Assembly: GCA_028875335.1 (NCBI GenBank) | Contig: JAPPEF010000067.1 | Location: forward strand, 1-60,829 | Reading direction: 5' to 3' | Length of the DNA: 60,829 nt | Source of the DNA: Gemmatimonadota bacterium | GTDB taxonomy: Bacteria; Latescibacterota; UBA2968; UBA8231 | Shown here: positions 7,729 through 16,211 of the stretch, one piece after another | How the letters are laid out: each line of letters begins with the position of its first letter | How positions within the stretch are numbered: position 1 is the stretch's first letter | The notes under the pieces: model-generated | What the model was told of the DNA's origin: nothing | Databases searched by the model: none | What the model saw: the letters and a program-made list of their open reading frames with translations, nothing else | Program-made: the position numbers and the translations under genes

Positions 7729-8981
7729 TGGGTTACTCCTGAAGGTTGCGGGGTTAAGGGGACGGCGGCGGGCATTGGACAGACCTCGCTCATCGGCCCG
7801 AAAATAGGCTCGACATGCTCGCTGAAGAGGTTGCCGCTGAGGACGTCGATGACCCCCTGTTTGCATTCGGGGTGGCGTTTGAGGAATTCGGCGAAGCTGA
7901 AGTCCTTGGAGTAGAAAGCGTACACCATTTTGCGCACCGCCTCCATGCCGTGCACTAGCTCCGGCCCGAAACCGCCCAACTGCTCAGCAGAAAAGTCGCC
8001 TTTGGCAAAGGCTTCGGCGATGGCGTCAGCGGCCATTTCGCCGGATTTGAGCGCTAGGTACACGCCCGAGGAGTACATCGGATCGAGAAAACAGAACGCG
8101 TCGCCGACCAGCACCCAACCTTCGCCAGCGATGCGGCTGGCGCGATAGGAAAAATCCTTGGTGGTCTTGACCGGAAAGAGCTGCTCAGCGTGTTGCAGGC
8201 GCTCCTGCATGGGTCGGCATTTGGCTAGCTCTTGCCCGAAGATGGTCTGCGCGTCTTCGCGGCGGCCTTGGACCAAGTAGGAGATCGCGCCGACCACGCC
8301 GACGCTGACCTTGTCGTCGGGCAGGGGGATGTACCAGAACCAAGAGTCCCGGCTCTCGGTGTGGAGGATCAAGGTCGCGCCTTCGTCAATGCCCTCGTCG
8401 CGCTGGCCGCCGCGATAGTGGGTGTAGATCGAAGCCTTCTTTAGCTCGGGCTCGGGCTGGGTCAGCTTGAGCTTGCGGCCGATCAGCGCACTCTGGCCGG
8501 TGGCATCGACTACTACTTGCGCGGCAAAATCGCGGGTTTGGCCGTCGGCGAGCTTGGCGCGCACGCCGGTAGCGCGGTCTCCCTCGAACAGGACTTTGAG
8601 GACCCGGGCACCCTGATGTACTTGGGCACCTTTTGCGCGGGCGTTGTCGAGGAGCATCTCGTCGAATGGGCCGCGCAAGACCTGCCAAGTTATCGCGCTT
8701 TCGTGGGGATTAGTGTCAGAAAAGTAAAAGGGCGTTGAGCCGCGACCCGACTTGCCGAAAAACTGCACGCTGTGCTTGCGGGGGAAGGCGCTGTCTCTGA
8801 GCCGGTCGAGTACGCCGAGCCGTTTGAACGTCCAGTAGGTCTCCGGCATCAGGGACTCGCCGATTGTGAAGCGAGGGAACTGCTCCCGCTCAAAGAGCTG
8901 GACTTGGCGGCCGGTTGCGGCGACGAGGGCGGCTACGGTGCTGCCGGCGGGGCCACCGCCGATGACGATGACGTCGCTCAC
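7725..8981 (-). CDS. FAD-dependent halogenase-like monooxygenase/reductase
   Basis: A 418-residue flavoprotein. The N-terminal FAD-binding motif is VIGGGPAGS (residues 8-13 GGGPAG), followed by GESLMPETY; a second FAD motif is GWVLVGDAFCFLDPMYSSGV. WFWYIP at about 214-219 fits the WxWxIP signature of flavin-dependent halogenases, and a lysine in FPRKHS (about 69) sits near where halogenases carry the Lys that forms the chloramine. WxWxIP-like motifs also occur in non-halogenating relatives such as geranylgeranyl-reductase-type enzymes, so halogenation is only one possibility. It overlaps the ligase and DUF3311 genes by four bases each, suggesting action on the same molecule as the ligase. Confidence 0.8.
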   Translation of the reverse strand: MSDVIVIGGGPAGSTVAALVAATGRQVQLFEREQFPRFTIGESLMPETYWTFKRLGVLDRLRDSAFPRKHSVQFFGKSGRGSTPFYFSDTNPHESAITWQVLRGPFDEMLLDNARAKGAQVHQGARVLKVLFEGDRATGVRAKLADGQTRDFAAQVVVDATGQSALIGRKLKLTQPEPELKKASIYTHYRGGQRDEGIDEGATLILHTESRDSWFWYIPLPDDKVSVGVVGAISYLVQGRREDAQTIFGQELAKCRPMQERLQHAEQLFPVKTTKDFSYRASRIAGEGWVLVGDAFCFLDPMYSSGVYLALKSGEMAADAIAEAFAKGDFSAEQLGGFGPELVHGMEAVRKMVYAFYSKDFSFAEFLKRHPECKQGVIDVLSGNLFSEHVEPIFGPMSEVCPMPAAVPLTPQPSGVTQ

Positions 8982-10255
8982 GGGTTGCTCCTGTGATCGG
9001 TGAAGCGCTGGGCTTTGAGTTCAAAGCGCGGCAGGGTGTTCGGCGCAGCGATTTGAATGGCGGCGCGCAGGCCTAGGCGGTGGGCGAGGGCGCGTTCTAC
9101 TTGGTCGGCCGTGTCGTTGGCATTGCCGTCGAGTTCTAGGCGCACTTCCAACTCGTCTAGTGCTTTGCGCCGGTGGACGTCCACGGCGAATTCAGTGACT
9201 GCGGGGAATTGGCGCACGACGTTTTCGATGGCACTGGGATAGACGACCACGCCGCGGATGAGCAGGGCGTCGTCGAGGCGGCCAATGACTCCGCCTTGGA
9301 GTCGCTGGAAGGTGCGACCACAGTCGCAAGGCGCGCGATTGAGAGCGACGCGGTCGCCGGTGCGGTAGCGGATAACCGGCATTCCCGTGCGGCCGAGATT
9401 GGTGATGACCAATTCGCCCTCGTCGGCTGATGCGCCGCTTTGCGGATCGACGATTTCGCAGATGAACTCACCCTCGTTGAGGTGCAAGCCGGCCTGTTTG
9501 CAGCAGTCGAAACCCCAGGCGCCTACCTCAGTGGCTCCGGCGTGGTCGGAACAGCGGGCACCCCAAGTGCGTTCGAGTTGGGCGCGGGTCGCGGGGAGGT
9601 TTGCGCCCGGTTCGCCCGCGTGGATGGTGGTATGCACGCTGCTCGCGGCGAGGTCGAGGCCGCGCTCGCGGGCGACTTCTCCTAGGTGCAAAGCATACGT
9701 TGGTGTACAGACGAGGACGGTGATTTCGTTTTCGATGATGGCGTCTAGGCGCTGCGCCGAAGACATGCCGCCGCCGGGGACGATCAGCGCGCCGATGTGG
9801 CTGGCTCCTTGGTGCCCGCTCCAGAAGCCGATGAAGGGACCAAAGGAGAAGGCGAAAAAGATGCGGTCGCGGTTGCCGACGCCCGCGGCGCGATAGACTT
9901 GAGCCCAGCAGCGGCCCCACCAGTCCCAGCTCTCGGCCGTGTCGAGCCAGCGCAGGCGTTGGCCAGTGGTGCCGGAGGTCTGGTGGATGCGGGTGTAGCA
10001 TTCGGGTGGATAGGTGAGGTTCGTGCCATAGGGAGGATGGGCGACTTGGTCGGCAGACAGTTCGGCGCGGGTGGTGAAGGGGAGACGAGATAAGTCGTCC
10101 AAAGCGGCGATGTCCTCAGCCTGCGTGATCCCGGCCGCGTTGAGCTTGTGGCGGTAAAATGCGTTCGTTGCCAACACTTGGCCCAGCAGGGCGTGCAGGC
10201 GTTGAAGCTGGTGTTCCGCCAGCGCATCGCGGCTGAGATGCTCGCAGTTGCTCAC
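8978..10255 (-). CDS. PaaK-like phenylacetate-CoA ligase family enzyme
   Basis: A 425-residue adenylate-forming enzyme of the PaaK branch. Motifs: the phosphate loop HQTSGTTGQ, the aromatic/adenine region DHAGATEVGAW, RYRTGDRV with CDCGRTFQRLQG, and a C-terminal domain ending LPRFELKAQRF that carries the likely catalytic lysine. It would activate an aryl or other carboxylic acid as acyl-AMP and then as CoA thioester (or acyl carrier). No carrier protein gene is adjacent. The start overlaps the TonB receptor stop by four bases. Neighbours suggest activation of an aromatic acid linked to uptake or secretion functions. Confidence 0.85.
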   Translation of the reverse strand: MSNCEHLSRDALAEHQLQRLHALLGQVLATNAFYRHKLNAAGITQAEDIAALDDLSRLPFTTRAELSADQVAHPPYGTNLTYPPECYTRIHQTSGTTGQRLRWLDTAESWDWWGRCWAQVYRAAGVGNRDRIFFAFSFGPFIGFWSGHQGASHIGALIVPGGGMSSAQRLDAIIENEITVLVCTPTYALHLGEVARERGLDLAASSVHTTIHAGEPGANLPATRAQLERTWGARCSDHAGATEVGAWGFDCCKQAGLHLNEGEFICEIVDPQSGASADEGELVITNLGRTGMPVIRYRTGDRVALNRAPCDCGRTFQRLQGGVIGRLDDALLIRGVVVYPSAIENVVRQFPAVTEFAVDVHRRKALDELEVRLELDGNANDTADQVERALAHRLGLRAAIQIAAPNTLPRFELKAQRFTDHRSNP

Positions 10256-12378
10256 AGTGAATAACCTAGGGTCGCTTTGAAGGAGAAAGGGGCGGCTGGG
10301 ATGACCGAGGTGCTCCCGAATCCTCGGGTTTCGTATTCGCTGCCGGTCGCGTTTTTGAGGTTTATCCGCAGCAGTCCCGGGCCTCGCCGATAGGTCAGCC
10401 CGCAGTCGAGCGTTAGTGCGCCGTCGATCTCATAGACATTGTCCTCGGCCACGAACTGGCTGCCGACGTAGCGGATGCCGGCGGCCAAGGTAAGGTTTGC
10501 GCCCAAGTCGCGGGCGGCCCACAGCGTCAAGAGGTGTTCGGGCGCGAAGGCTGGCACATTGCCCGAGCGGTCGAAGATGCGGGGGACGAAGCCGAGGACC
10601 ATTACGGATTCGTTGAAGCGCGTCAGCTCGGCATCCAAAAAGGCGTAGGTGCCTTGGGCGTACCAGCCTTGGGCCAGCCGCGCTGCCAATTCCAACTCCA
10701 AGCCCCGGGTGCGCTGGTCGCCGAGTTGCTGAGTGACTCCGTTATCATCCGGGATGGCGATGTGCTCTTTGTCGAGGTTAAAGACGGCGAGATTGGCGTT
10801 TAGTTTGCCGTCGAGCAGCGCGACTTTGGCTCCAACTTCGTATTGGGTGCTTTCCTCGGGGTCGCGGTCGCCTACTACTTGAGAGGAAGGTGGGGCAAAG
10901 GCGCGGCCTGTATTGGCGTAGAGCGAGAGAGTCTGAGTGGGAACGAAGATCGCGCCGAGCATTGGGCTTAGCTGCCGGTAATCGCGCTTGGTGGCGGTGA
11001 GGTCGTCCTCGTAATCGATCCGGTCGAAGCGGCCCCCGAGCAAAAGCTCGAAGTGGGGGCTGAAGATTATGCGATCGACAAAGTAGGGTGCCAGTGTTTG
11101 CGCGGCGGCTTGGGCTGCGGTTGCTTGGTCAGGCAGGGGGACCACGAGGGAATCGGTCCCGGCTTCTGCTGGCATGAAGGGAGCCAGACTCGGTGGCAAC
11201 GTCGCGTCGAGGGTGAACAGATCGACGAACGAAAGCAACGCCACGTCGAGGGTAAAGTCATCTGCATGGTTGGCGACTTCCAAGCCAAAGAGAAGCTGGT
11301 GCTCGATTCCGCCGGTTTGCAGTCTTAGTAGGCCTTCGAGTTGGTTGCCGACGATCCGCTGCTGGTCGTTGAGGTCGAGCAACGTGCGGGCGAGGTCCAG
11401 CGAACCGGCCGCGTTGGGAAAGGCCCCGTTGAAGAGGGTGCCCTGTGAGGGCCAGTCGAGGCTGGTGTAGTAGAGTTTGTCGCGCAAAGTGAAATTAGAC
11501 GCTATATGCCATTCATAATCGGCGCGCAAGCGCAGGATGGTCTGCTCGGAAAGGTCGAAGGGCGACTGGTATGAGCGAGTGCGCGGCACATCGGGCAGTG
11601 CGCCGCCGACGATGGGCAGCCCCGAGTCGGAGCTATGTTCGCTCGTCAAGTACTCGAAGTCGAGGTGCAGTGTCGAGCGCTCGCCGAGGTTCAGCCGCAG
11701 CGTTGGGTTTACAGCGAGGATCGAGCTGTTTTTGTCGTCGCGGTAGCCTTCGGCTTCCTGCCACAGAGCGTTGAGCCGCAGGGCGAGGTTTTGGTCGGGT
11801 AGGGCGCGGCCGGCGTCGAAGGTCGCGCGGTAGGCGGAAAAGCTGCCTAAAGAGGCGTTGATACGGGTGAAGTCGCTCGCCGGATCTGGCCGTTTGCGGA
11901 CGAGATTGATGGTGCCCGACAGCGGGTTGCCGCCGTAGAGGAAGGCACCGGGGCCTTTGAGGGCTTCGACGCGGTCAACGTTGTAGAGTTGGTAGAAGGT
12001 CGCTTCGGGTTCAGGGACTCCGTCGGAGAGCACCAAGCCGTTGGCGAGCGAGTCGAAACCGCGCAGATAGAACAAGTCGTGGACGCCGAAGTTGGTGTGG
12101 ACGCCGACGCCGCTGACATTGGCTAGCGCGTCGCTGAGCGTTGCGCCGTCTTGGGTCTCAATCAGGGCTTGGGGAACGATCCCGACGCTCAAGGGGGTCT
12201 TGCGCAGGGGCAGTGGCATTTTGGTGGCGATGGCGTTGGCGCGGGGGATGGCCAGTCGCGAGCCGGTGATGATCGTTTCATCGACGACGTGGAGTGAGTC
12301 GTCGGCGCTCTGGGCGTGGACGAGGGTTGTAGTCAGCGACAAAGCAAAAAATAGTAGTGCGCCGTACAGATTTCTCAT
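10252..12378 (-). CDS. TonB-dependent receptor (siderophore type)
   Basis: A 708-residue outer-membrane receptor. A signal peptide (MRNLYGALLFFALSLTTTLVHAQ) precedes the plug domain, with IITGSRLAIPR, RKTPLSVGIVPQALI, FYLRGFDS and VDRVEALKGPGAFLYGGNPLSGTINLVRK, patterns seen in ferric-siderophore receptors of the FhuA/FhuE type. The rest is a 22-strand beta-barrel pattern ending with the C-terminal FKATLGYSL signature. Substrate uptake needs TonB-ExbBD, not encoded here. Located mid-operon between PQQ propellers and the ligase, it ties the cluster to transport across the outer membrane. Confidence 0.9.
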   Translation of the reverse strand: MRNLYGALLFFALSLTTTLVHAQSADDSLHVVDETIITGSRLAIPRANAIATKMPLPLRKTPLSVGIVPQALIETQDGATLSDALANVSGVGVHTNFGVHDLFYLRGFDSLANGLVLSDGVPEPEATFYQLYNVDRVEALKGPGAFLYGGNPLSGTINLVRKRPDPASDFTRINASLGSFSAYRATFDAGRALPDQNLALRLNALWQEAEGYRDDKNSSILAVNPTLRLNLGERSTLHLDFEYLTSEHSSDSGLPIVGGALPDVPRTRSYQSPFDLSEQTILRLRADYEWHIASNFTLRDKLYYTSLDWPSQGTLFNGAFPNAAGSLDLARTLLDLNDQQRIVGNQLEGLLRLQTGGIEHQLLFGLEVANHADDFTLDVALLSFVDLFTLDATLPPSLAPFMPAEAGTDSLVVPLPDQATAAQAAAQTLAPYFVDRIIFSPHFELLLGGRFDRIDYEDDLTATKRDYRQLSPMLGAIFVPTQTLSLYANTGRAFAPPSSQVVGDRDPEESTQYEVGAKVALLDGKLNANLAVFNLDKEHIAIPDDNGVTQQLGDQRTRGLELELAARLAQGWYAQGTYAFLDAELTRFNESVMVLGFVPRIFDRSGNVPAFAPEHLLTLWAARDLGANLTLAAGIRYVGSQFVAEDNVYEIDGALTLDCGLTYRRGPGLLRINLKNATGSEYETRGFGSTSVIPAAPFSFKATLGYSL

Positions 12379-13616
12379 TGGGCTGCCCCCACCACGTCTA
12401 GGCGGACGATTTCTTTATCGTCGCGGAGGTATATCCGGCCGTCGACGAGTGAAGGAGCCGTCCAGCATTTGCTGGGGAGGACTTGGGTGTTGGCCTTTTC
12501 GACGAAGCCTGCGGGCGTGGCCTCGGCTATGCCGAGATTGCCGCGTTCGCCCAAGATGACGAGGTGATCGTCGGCGACGATTAGGGTGCCCTTGCCGTAG
12601 CCCCGGGTTTTCCATTTTTCCGCGCCGGTCTCAGCATCGAGACATTTGAGGATCGAGCCGTCAAAACCGTAGAGGTGCCCTTCGTAGTAGATGGAGGTGG
12701 CGAAGTGATTTTCCATCTCTTTGTTGCGCCAGACTTCCGCCACCTCATAGCGCCCGTCTGTGGCGGAGACCTCTACCACACTGGCACCCGTGCCGTAGCC
12801 GGAGGAGATAAAGAAGCGGTTGGGGGGAATAAAAACCGGGGTAGCAGCGTTGACGTTATGTCTAGTCGTCCAGGGGTGTTTCCACAGTACTTGGCCGTGT
12901 TGTGGCGTGACCGCGATCAGCCCGTTGCCGGTGAAAAACACCGCTTGATGCGTTTGGCCGATGGTGGTGGTGATAGGAGAGGAGTAGCCCAGCTTGTCGC
13001 TGCCGGTTTTCCAGGCGATGTCGCCGCTGGTTTTGTCAAAGGCGATCAGCGAATGACCGCCCGTTCCGCCGGCTTCGATTAGAACGAGGTCTCCTGCGAC
13101 TAGGGGCGACGGGCAAAAGCCCCAGCGGGCCTTCTTGCTGCCGAATTCGCGCACTAGGTCGTGGCTCCATTTTGGGGAGCCGGTCTGGCTGTCGAGCGCG
13201 TAGAGTTTGCCGTAGGCGCTGGAGACATAGACCATCCCGTCGTCCACGGTGGGGGTGGCGCGCGGACCGTCGCCGCCTTGCCGTTCCATTAACATACCGT
13301 CGGTGCGGGTGCGCCACAGTACTTCGCCATTGCTGGCGTCGAGGCAGATCGCGTATTCATTGCCGCTGTGGATGTACATCGTATAGATGCGATCGCCGAC
13401 GACGGACAGGCCGGAAAAGCCCTTGCCGCCTTGGACGCGCCAGGATTCTTCAAACGACGGCGCGTCGCCGAACAGGCCGGTTTCCGGCGAGATGCCGTTG
13501 CGGTCGGGGCCGAGCCATTGCGGCCAGCCCGTGGATTGCCATTGCGACCAATCTTGGGCCAAGGCTGGCAAGGTGCATAAGACGAGGACTAACAGGGTGT
13601 TACGCGCGATACTCAT
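12375..13616 (-). CDS. Secreted PQQ-like beta-propeller protein, second tandem copy
   Basis: A 413-residue exported protein with signal peptide MSIARNTLLVLVLCTLPALAQ. The mature part begins WPQWLGPDRNGISPETGLF and has repeated blades of the PQQ-enzyme type (AICLDASNGEVLWRTR, LYALDSQTGSPKWSHDL, LKCLDAETGAEKWKTRGYG). The open frame extends far upstream, but ATG at 13616 has the signal peptide and overlaps the preceding stop as ATGA. It is clearly a duplicate of the next gene. Quinoprotein catalytic residues are not evident, so a binding, assembly or scaffold role in the periplasm is more likely than dehydrogenase activity. Confidence 0.85.
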   Translation of the reverse strand: MSIARNTLLVLVLCTLPALAQDWSQWQSTGWPQWLGPDRNGISPETGLFGDAPSFEESWRVQGGKGFSGLSVVGDRIYTMYIHSGNEYAICLDASNGEVLWRTRTDGMLMERQGGDGPRATPTVDDGMVYVSSAYGKLYALDSQTGSPKWSHDLVREFGSKKARWGFCPSPLVAGDLVLIEAGGTGGHSLIAFDKTSGDIAWKTGSDKLGYSSPITTTIGQTHQAVFFTGNGLIAVTPQHGQVLWKHPWTTRHNVNAATPVFIPPNRFFISSGYGTGASVVEVSATDGRYEVAEVWRNKEMENHFATSIYYEGHLYGFDGSILKCLDAETGAEKWKTRGYGKGTLIVADDHLVILGERGNLGIAEATPAGFVEKANTQVLPSKCWTAPSLVDGRIYLRDDKEIVRLDVVGAAQ

Positions 13617-14860
13617 TGGGTTGCTCCTTGCACATTGAGGCAGACGATCTCGCTTTCGTCGCGCAGGTAGAGACGGCCATTGGCCAGCGAAGGAATGGTC
13701 CAGCAGCGGCTGTCGAAGACGGGGTAACTGGCCTTTTCGACAAAGCCTTCGGGCGTGGCTTCGGCTATGCCGAGATTGCCTTGTTCGCCCAAGATAATGA
13801 GATGGCCATCGGCGATGAGCAGGGTGCCCTTGGCGTAGCCTCGGGTCTTCCACTTTTCTTCACCGGTCGCGGCGTCGAGGCACTTGAGGATTGAGCCGCC
13901 AAAGCCGTAGAGATGGTTCTCGTAGAGGACCGAGGTGCCGAACTCGTTTTCCATCTTTTTGTTTTGCCAGACCTGCTCGACGGCGAGGCTGTCGCCGTTG
14001 CCCTTGATTTGCAAGAGTGTGCCGCCGTTGCTGTTGACGGTGGAGATAAAAATTCGGTCGGGCGCGATGAAAACGGGCGTCGCCGCGCTGACGTCGTAGC
14101 GGGTTTTCCAAGGGTAGCGCCAGTAAACGCGGCCGTCTTCCGGCGCTAGGCCGGTAAGCGAATAGGCCGTGAAGTAGGCGAGTTGGCGGGTGCCGGCCGC
14201 GGTGAAGGCGATGGGCGATGAATAGCTCATCTTTTCGTTGAGGGCGGTCCAAACGGTTGCGCCGGTGGCTTTGTCGAGGGCTACGGCGGTGACCGGGGTT
14301 GTGCGGTCGATGGCCATATCGACGACGAAGTTGCCGTCGTGGCCGCCGGCTTCGACTAGGAGCAGGTCGCCTTCGACTAATGGGGAGGTACTAAACCCCC
14401 ACCTCGGCACTTGGCTGCTGAACTCGGCGACCAAGTCCTTTTCCCAGATCGGCGTGCCACTCGCGGCTGCGAGTGCAAAGAGCTTGCCGGTGGCACCGAG
14501 GACATAGACGGTTTCGCCATCGACGGTGGGCGTGGAGCGCGGGCCGTCGCCGCCTTGGGTTTCCTTGTAGTAAGGGCCGGTGCGGTGACGCCAGATCTCC
14601 TTGCCAGTCTCGGCGTCGAGGCAGATGGCGAACTCGTCGTCGCCTTGGGCGAACATGGTGAAAACCCGACCGTCGGCGATGGAGATGCCGGAGAAGCCAT
14701 TGCCGAGCGGGACGCGCCACGCTTCGGCAAAAGGCTGCTCGGCAGTGAAGAGGCCGGTTTCGCTGGAGATGCCGTTGCGCTGGGGGCCGAGCCACTGGGG
14801 CCAGTCGGCCGCTTGTGCGGTGGCACTTAGGAACAGTAGAAATGCGATTGCTCTTTTCAA
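13613..14860 (-). CDS. Secreted PQQ-like beta-propeller protein, first tandem copy
   Basis: A 415-residue exported propeller protein with signal peptide MKRAIAFLLFLSATAQAA followed by DWPQWLGPQRNGISSETGLF, closely parallel to the following gene along its whole length (shared GGDGPR, KTRGY, GNLGIAEATPEGFVEKA stretches). Blade motifs include AICLDAETGKEIWRHR and LKCLDAATGEEKWKTRG. The start codon is TTG with GGAGGT four bases upstream. It is 13 bases behind the radical SAM gene. Function unknown; the propeller may bind a ligand or polymer in the periplasm. Confidence 0.85.
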   Translation of the reverse strand: MKRAIAFLLFLSATAQAADWPQWLGPQRNGISSETGLFTAEQPFAEAWRVPLGNGFSGISIADGRVFTMFAQGDDEFAICLDAETGKEIWRHRTGPYYKETQGGDGPRSTPTVDGETVYVLGATGKLFALAAASGTPIWEKDLVAEFSSQVPRWGFSTSPLVEGDLLLVEAGGHDGNFVVDMAIDRTTPVTAVALDKATGATVWTALNEKMSYSSPIAFTAAGTRQLAYFTAYSLTGLAPEDGRVYWRYPWKTRYDVSAATPVFIAPDRIFISTVNSNGGTLLQIKGNGDSLAVEQVWQNKKMENEFGTSVLYENHLYGFGGSILKCLDAATGEEKWKTRGYAKGTLLIADGHLIILGEQGNLGIAEATPEGFVEKASYPVFDSRCWTIPSLANGRLYLRDESEIVCLNVQGATQ

Positions 14861-14873
14861 TGCTACCTCCTAC

Positions 14874-16211
14874 TCAGGTATAGCGTGCGTTGCGGTATTG
14901 GGTTTGGTAAAAGTCGGGCAGGAGCTGATCGACGCGCATGAGGCCCTCGTCGGTCAATGCGACTGAATCTGCGTTGAATTGGAGCATGCCCTCGTCGCGC
15001 AGGCCGCTGAGTGCAGTGGCGAAGTGGGCGACGATATCGACTCCGAATTTGGCGCGAAAATACGCGGTGTCCAGTACGCCCAATTTGAGTTGCAGGATCA
15101 CCTCGCGGGTGAGTTGCTCTTCGCGGTTGGTGGCGAAGGCGCGGTGGATGGGGAGATCTCCTCGGTCGATAGCACCGAGGTACTCGTCCCACTGCGGCGC
15201 GTTCTGGTAGTGGACGCCGCTCAGGTGCGAGAAGGAGGCGACACCAGTGCCGATCATGTCTTGGCCGGTCCACACGGCGTCGCGGTACACGAAGCGGGCG
15301 TCGGGCGTTTTCTTCATGGTGTAGGCGCTCGAACGCACGTACCCGGCGGCGGATAGTTGCTCGAAGGCATAGGCGTGCCAAGCGCGCTTGGTCTTCCAGT
15401 CGGCCAAGGCCAGTGGCTCGCCGTCGCCAGCGAGTAGGTCCTTGGAATAGACCGTGTTATAGGGTAGCTCCATCTGATAGACGGTGACGCTGTCGGGGTC
15501 GAACTCGATGGTCTTTTGCACGGTCTGACGCCAACTCGGCCACGTCTCGCCGACCATGCCGGCGATCAGATCGACGTTGACTTGGTCGAAGTCGAGCGCG
15601 TGGATCCAAGGCATGACTTGGTAGATTTCCTTGCTGACGTGGGCGCGGCCGTTGTGGCGCAGAATCTCGTCGTCGAGGTTTTCTATTCCGAGGCTGAGGC
15701 GGGTGACGCCGATGGCGCGGATGGCTTCTAATTTGGCTTGGGTCAAGGTACCCGGCTCGCATTCAAAGGCGACTTCGTCGGCGTGATCCCAGGACATGGC
15801 GTCTTTGAGGCGCGCTACCAGCGCTCGGAGATGCCGCGAACTGATGTAGGAGGGTGTGCCGCCGCCGAAGTAGATAAAGTGCAGTGGTCGATCTTTGACT
15901 GCTGGCTGCTGGGCGTAGTGTTCCACCTCGCGGGCGAGGGCGTCTAAGTAGGTCTGGATCTGCTGGCTGTTTTTGTCCGTGTACACGCGGAAGTAGCAGA
16001 ACTTGCAGCGCTTGCGGCAGAAGGGGATGTGGAGGTAGAGGCCGAGCTTACTGTCAGGACGTGGCAGATCGGCGAGTGCGCGATGTACCTGTGGGACATC
16101 CTCCTCGCTCCAAAACGAATAGGCTGGGTAGTTGGAGACAAAGACGCTGCCGACCTCGGTTTCAGTGCGGTCGGCGCGGGTGGTTGCTGGGTCGCTACCG
16201 AGTGAGCTCAT
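14874..16211 (-). CDS. HemW/HutW-like radical SAM protein
   Basis: A 445-residue radical SAM enzyme of the coproporphyrinogen-oxidase-like family. The iron-sulfur cluster motif is CRKRCKFC (Cys 65, 69, 72), preceded by GLYLHIPF; FIYFGGGTPSYIS is the SAM-binding GGGTP motif; the HemN C-terminal region follows. The HNxxYW signature of the HemW haem chaperone is replaced by YRDAVW, so it is probably neither HemW nor HemN but a relative with another substrate, possibly a tetrapyrrole. The start at 16211 overlaps the previous stop as ATGA. It sits between propeller genes and upstream of a TonB receptor. Confidence 0.85.
   Translation of the reverse strand: MSSLGSDPATTRADRTETEVGSVFVSNYPAYSFWSEEDVPQVHRALADLPRPDSKLGLYLHIPFCRKRCKFCYFRVYTDKNSQQIQTYLDALAREVEHYAQQPAVKDRPLHFIYFGGGTPSYISSRHLRALVARLKDAMSWDHADEVAFECEPGTLTQAKLEAIRAIGVTRLSLGIENLDDEILRHNGRAHVSKEIYQVMPWIHALDFDQVNVDLIAGMVGETWPSWRQTVQKTIEFDPDSVTVYQMELPYNTVYSKDLLAGDGEPLALADWKTKRAWHAYAFEQLSAAGYVRSSAYTMKKTPDARFVYRDAVWTGQDMIGTGVASFSHLSGVHYQNAPQWDEYLGAIDRGDLPIHRAFATNREEQLTREVILQLKLGVLDTAYFRAKFGVDIVAHFATALSGLRDEGMLQFNADSVALTDEGLMRVDQLLPDFYQTQYRNARYT

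Noticed and set aside
14874..16211. Haem chaperone HemW or oxygen-independent HemN
   Set aside because: The HNxxYW motif is absent and the operon context is not haem biosynthesis.
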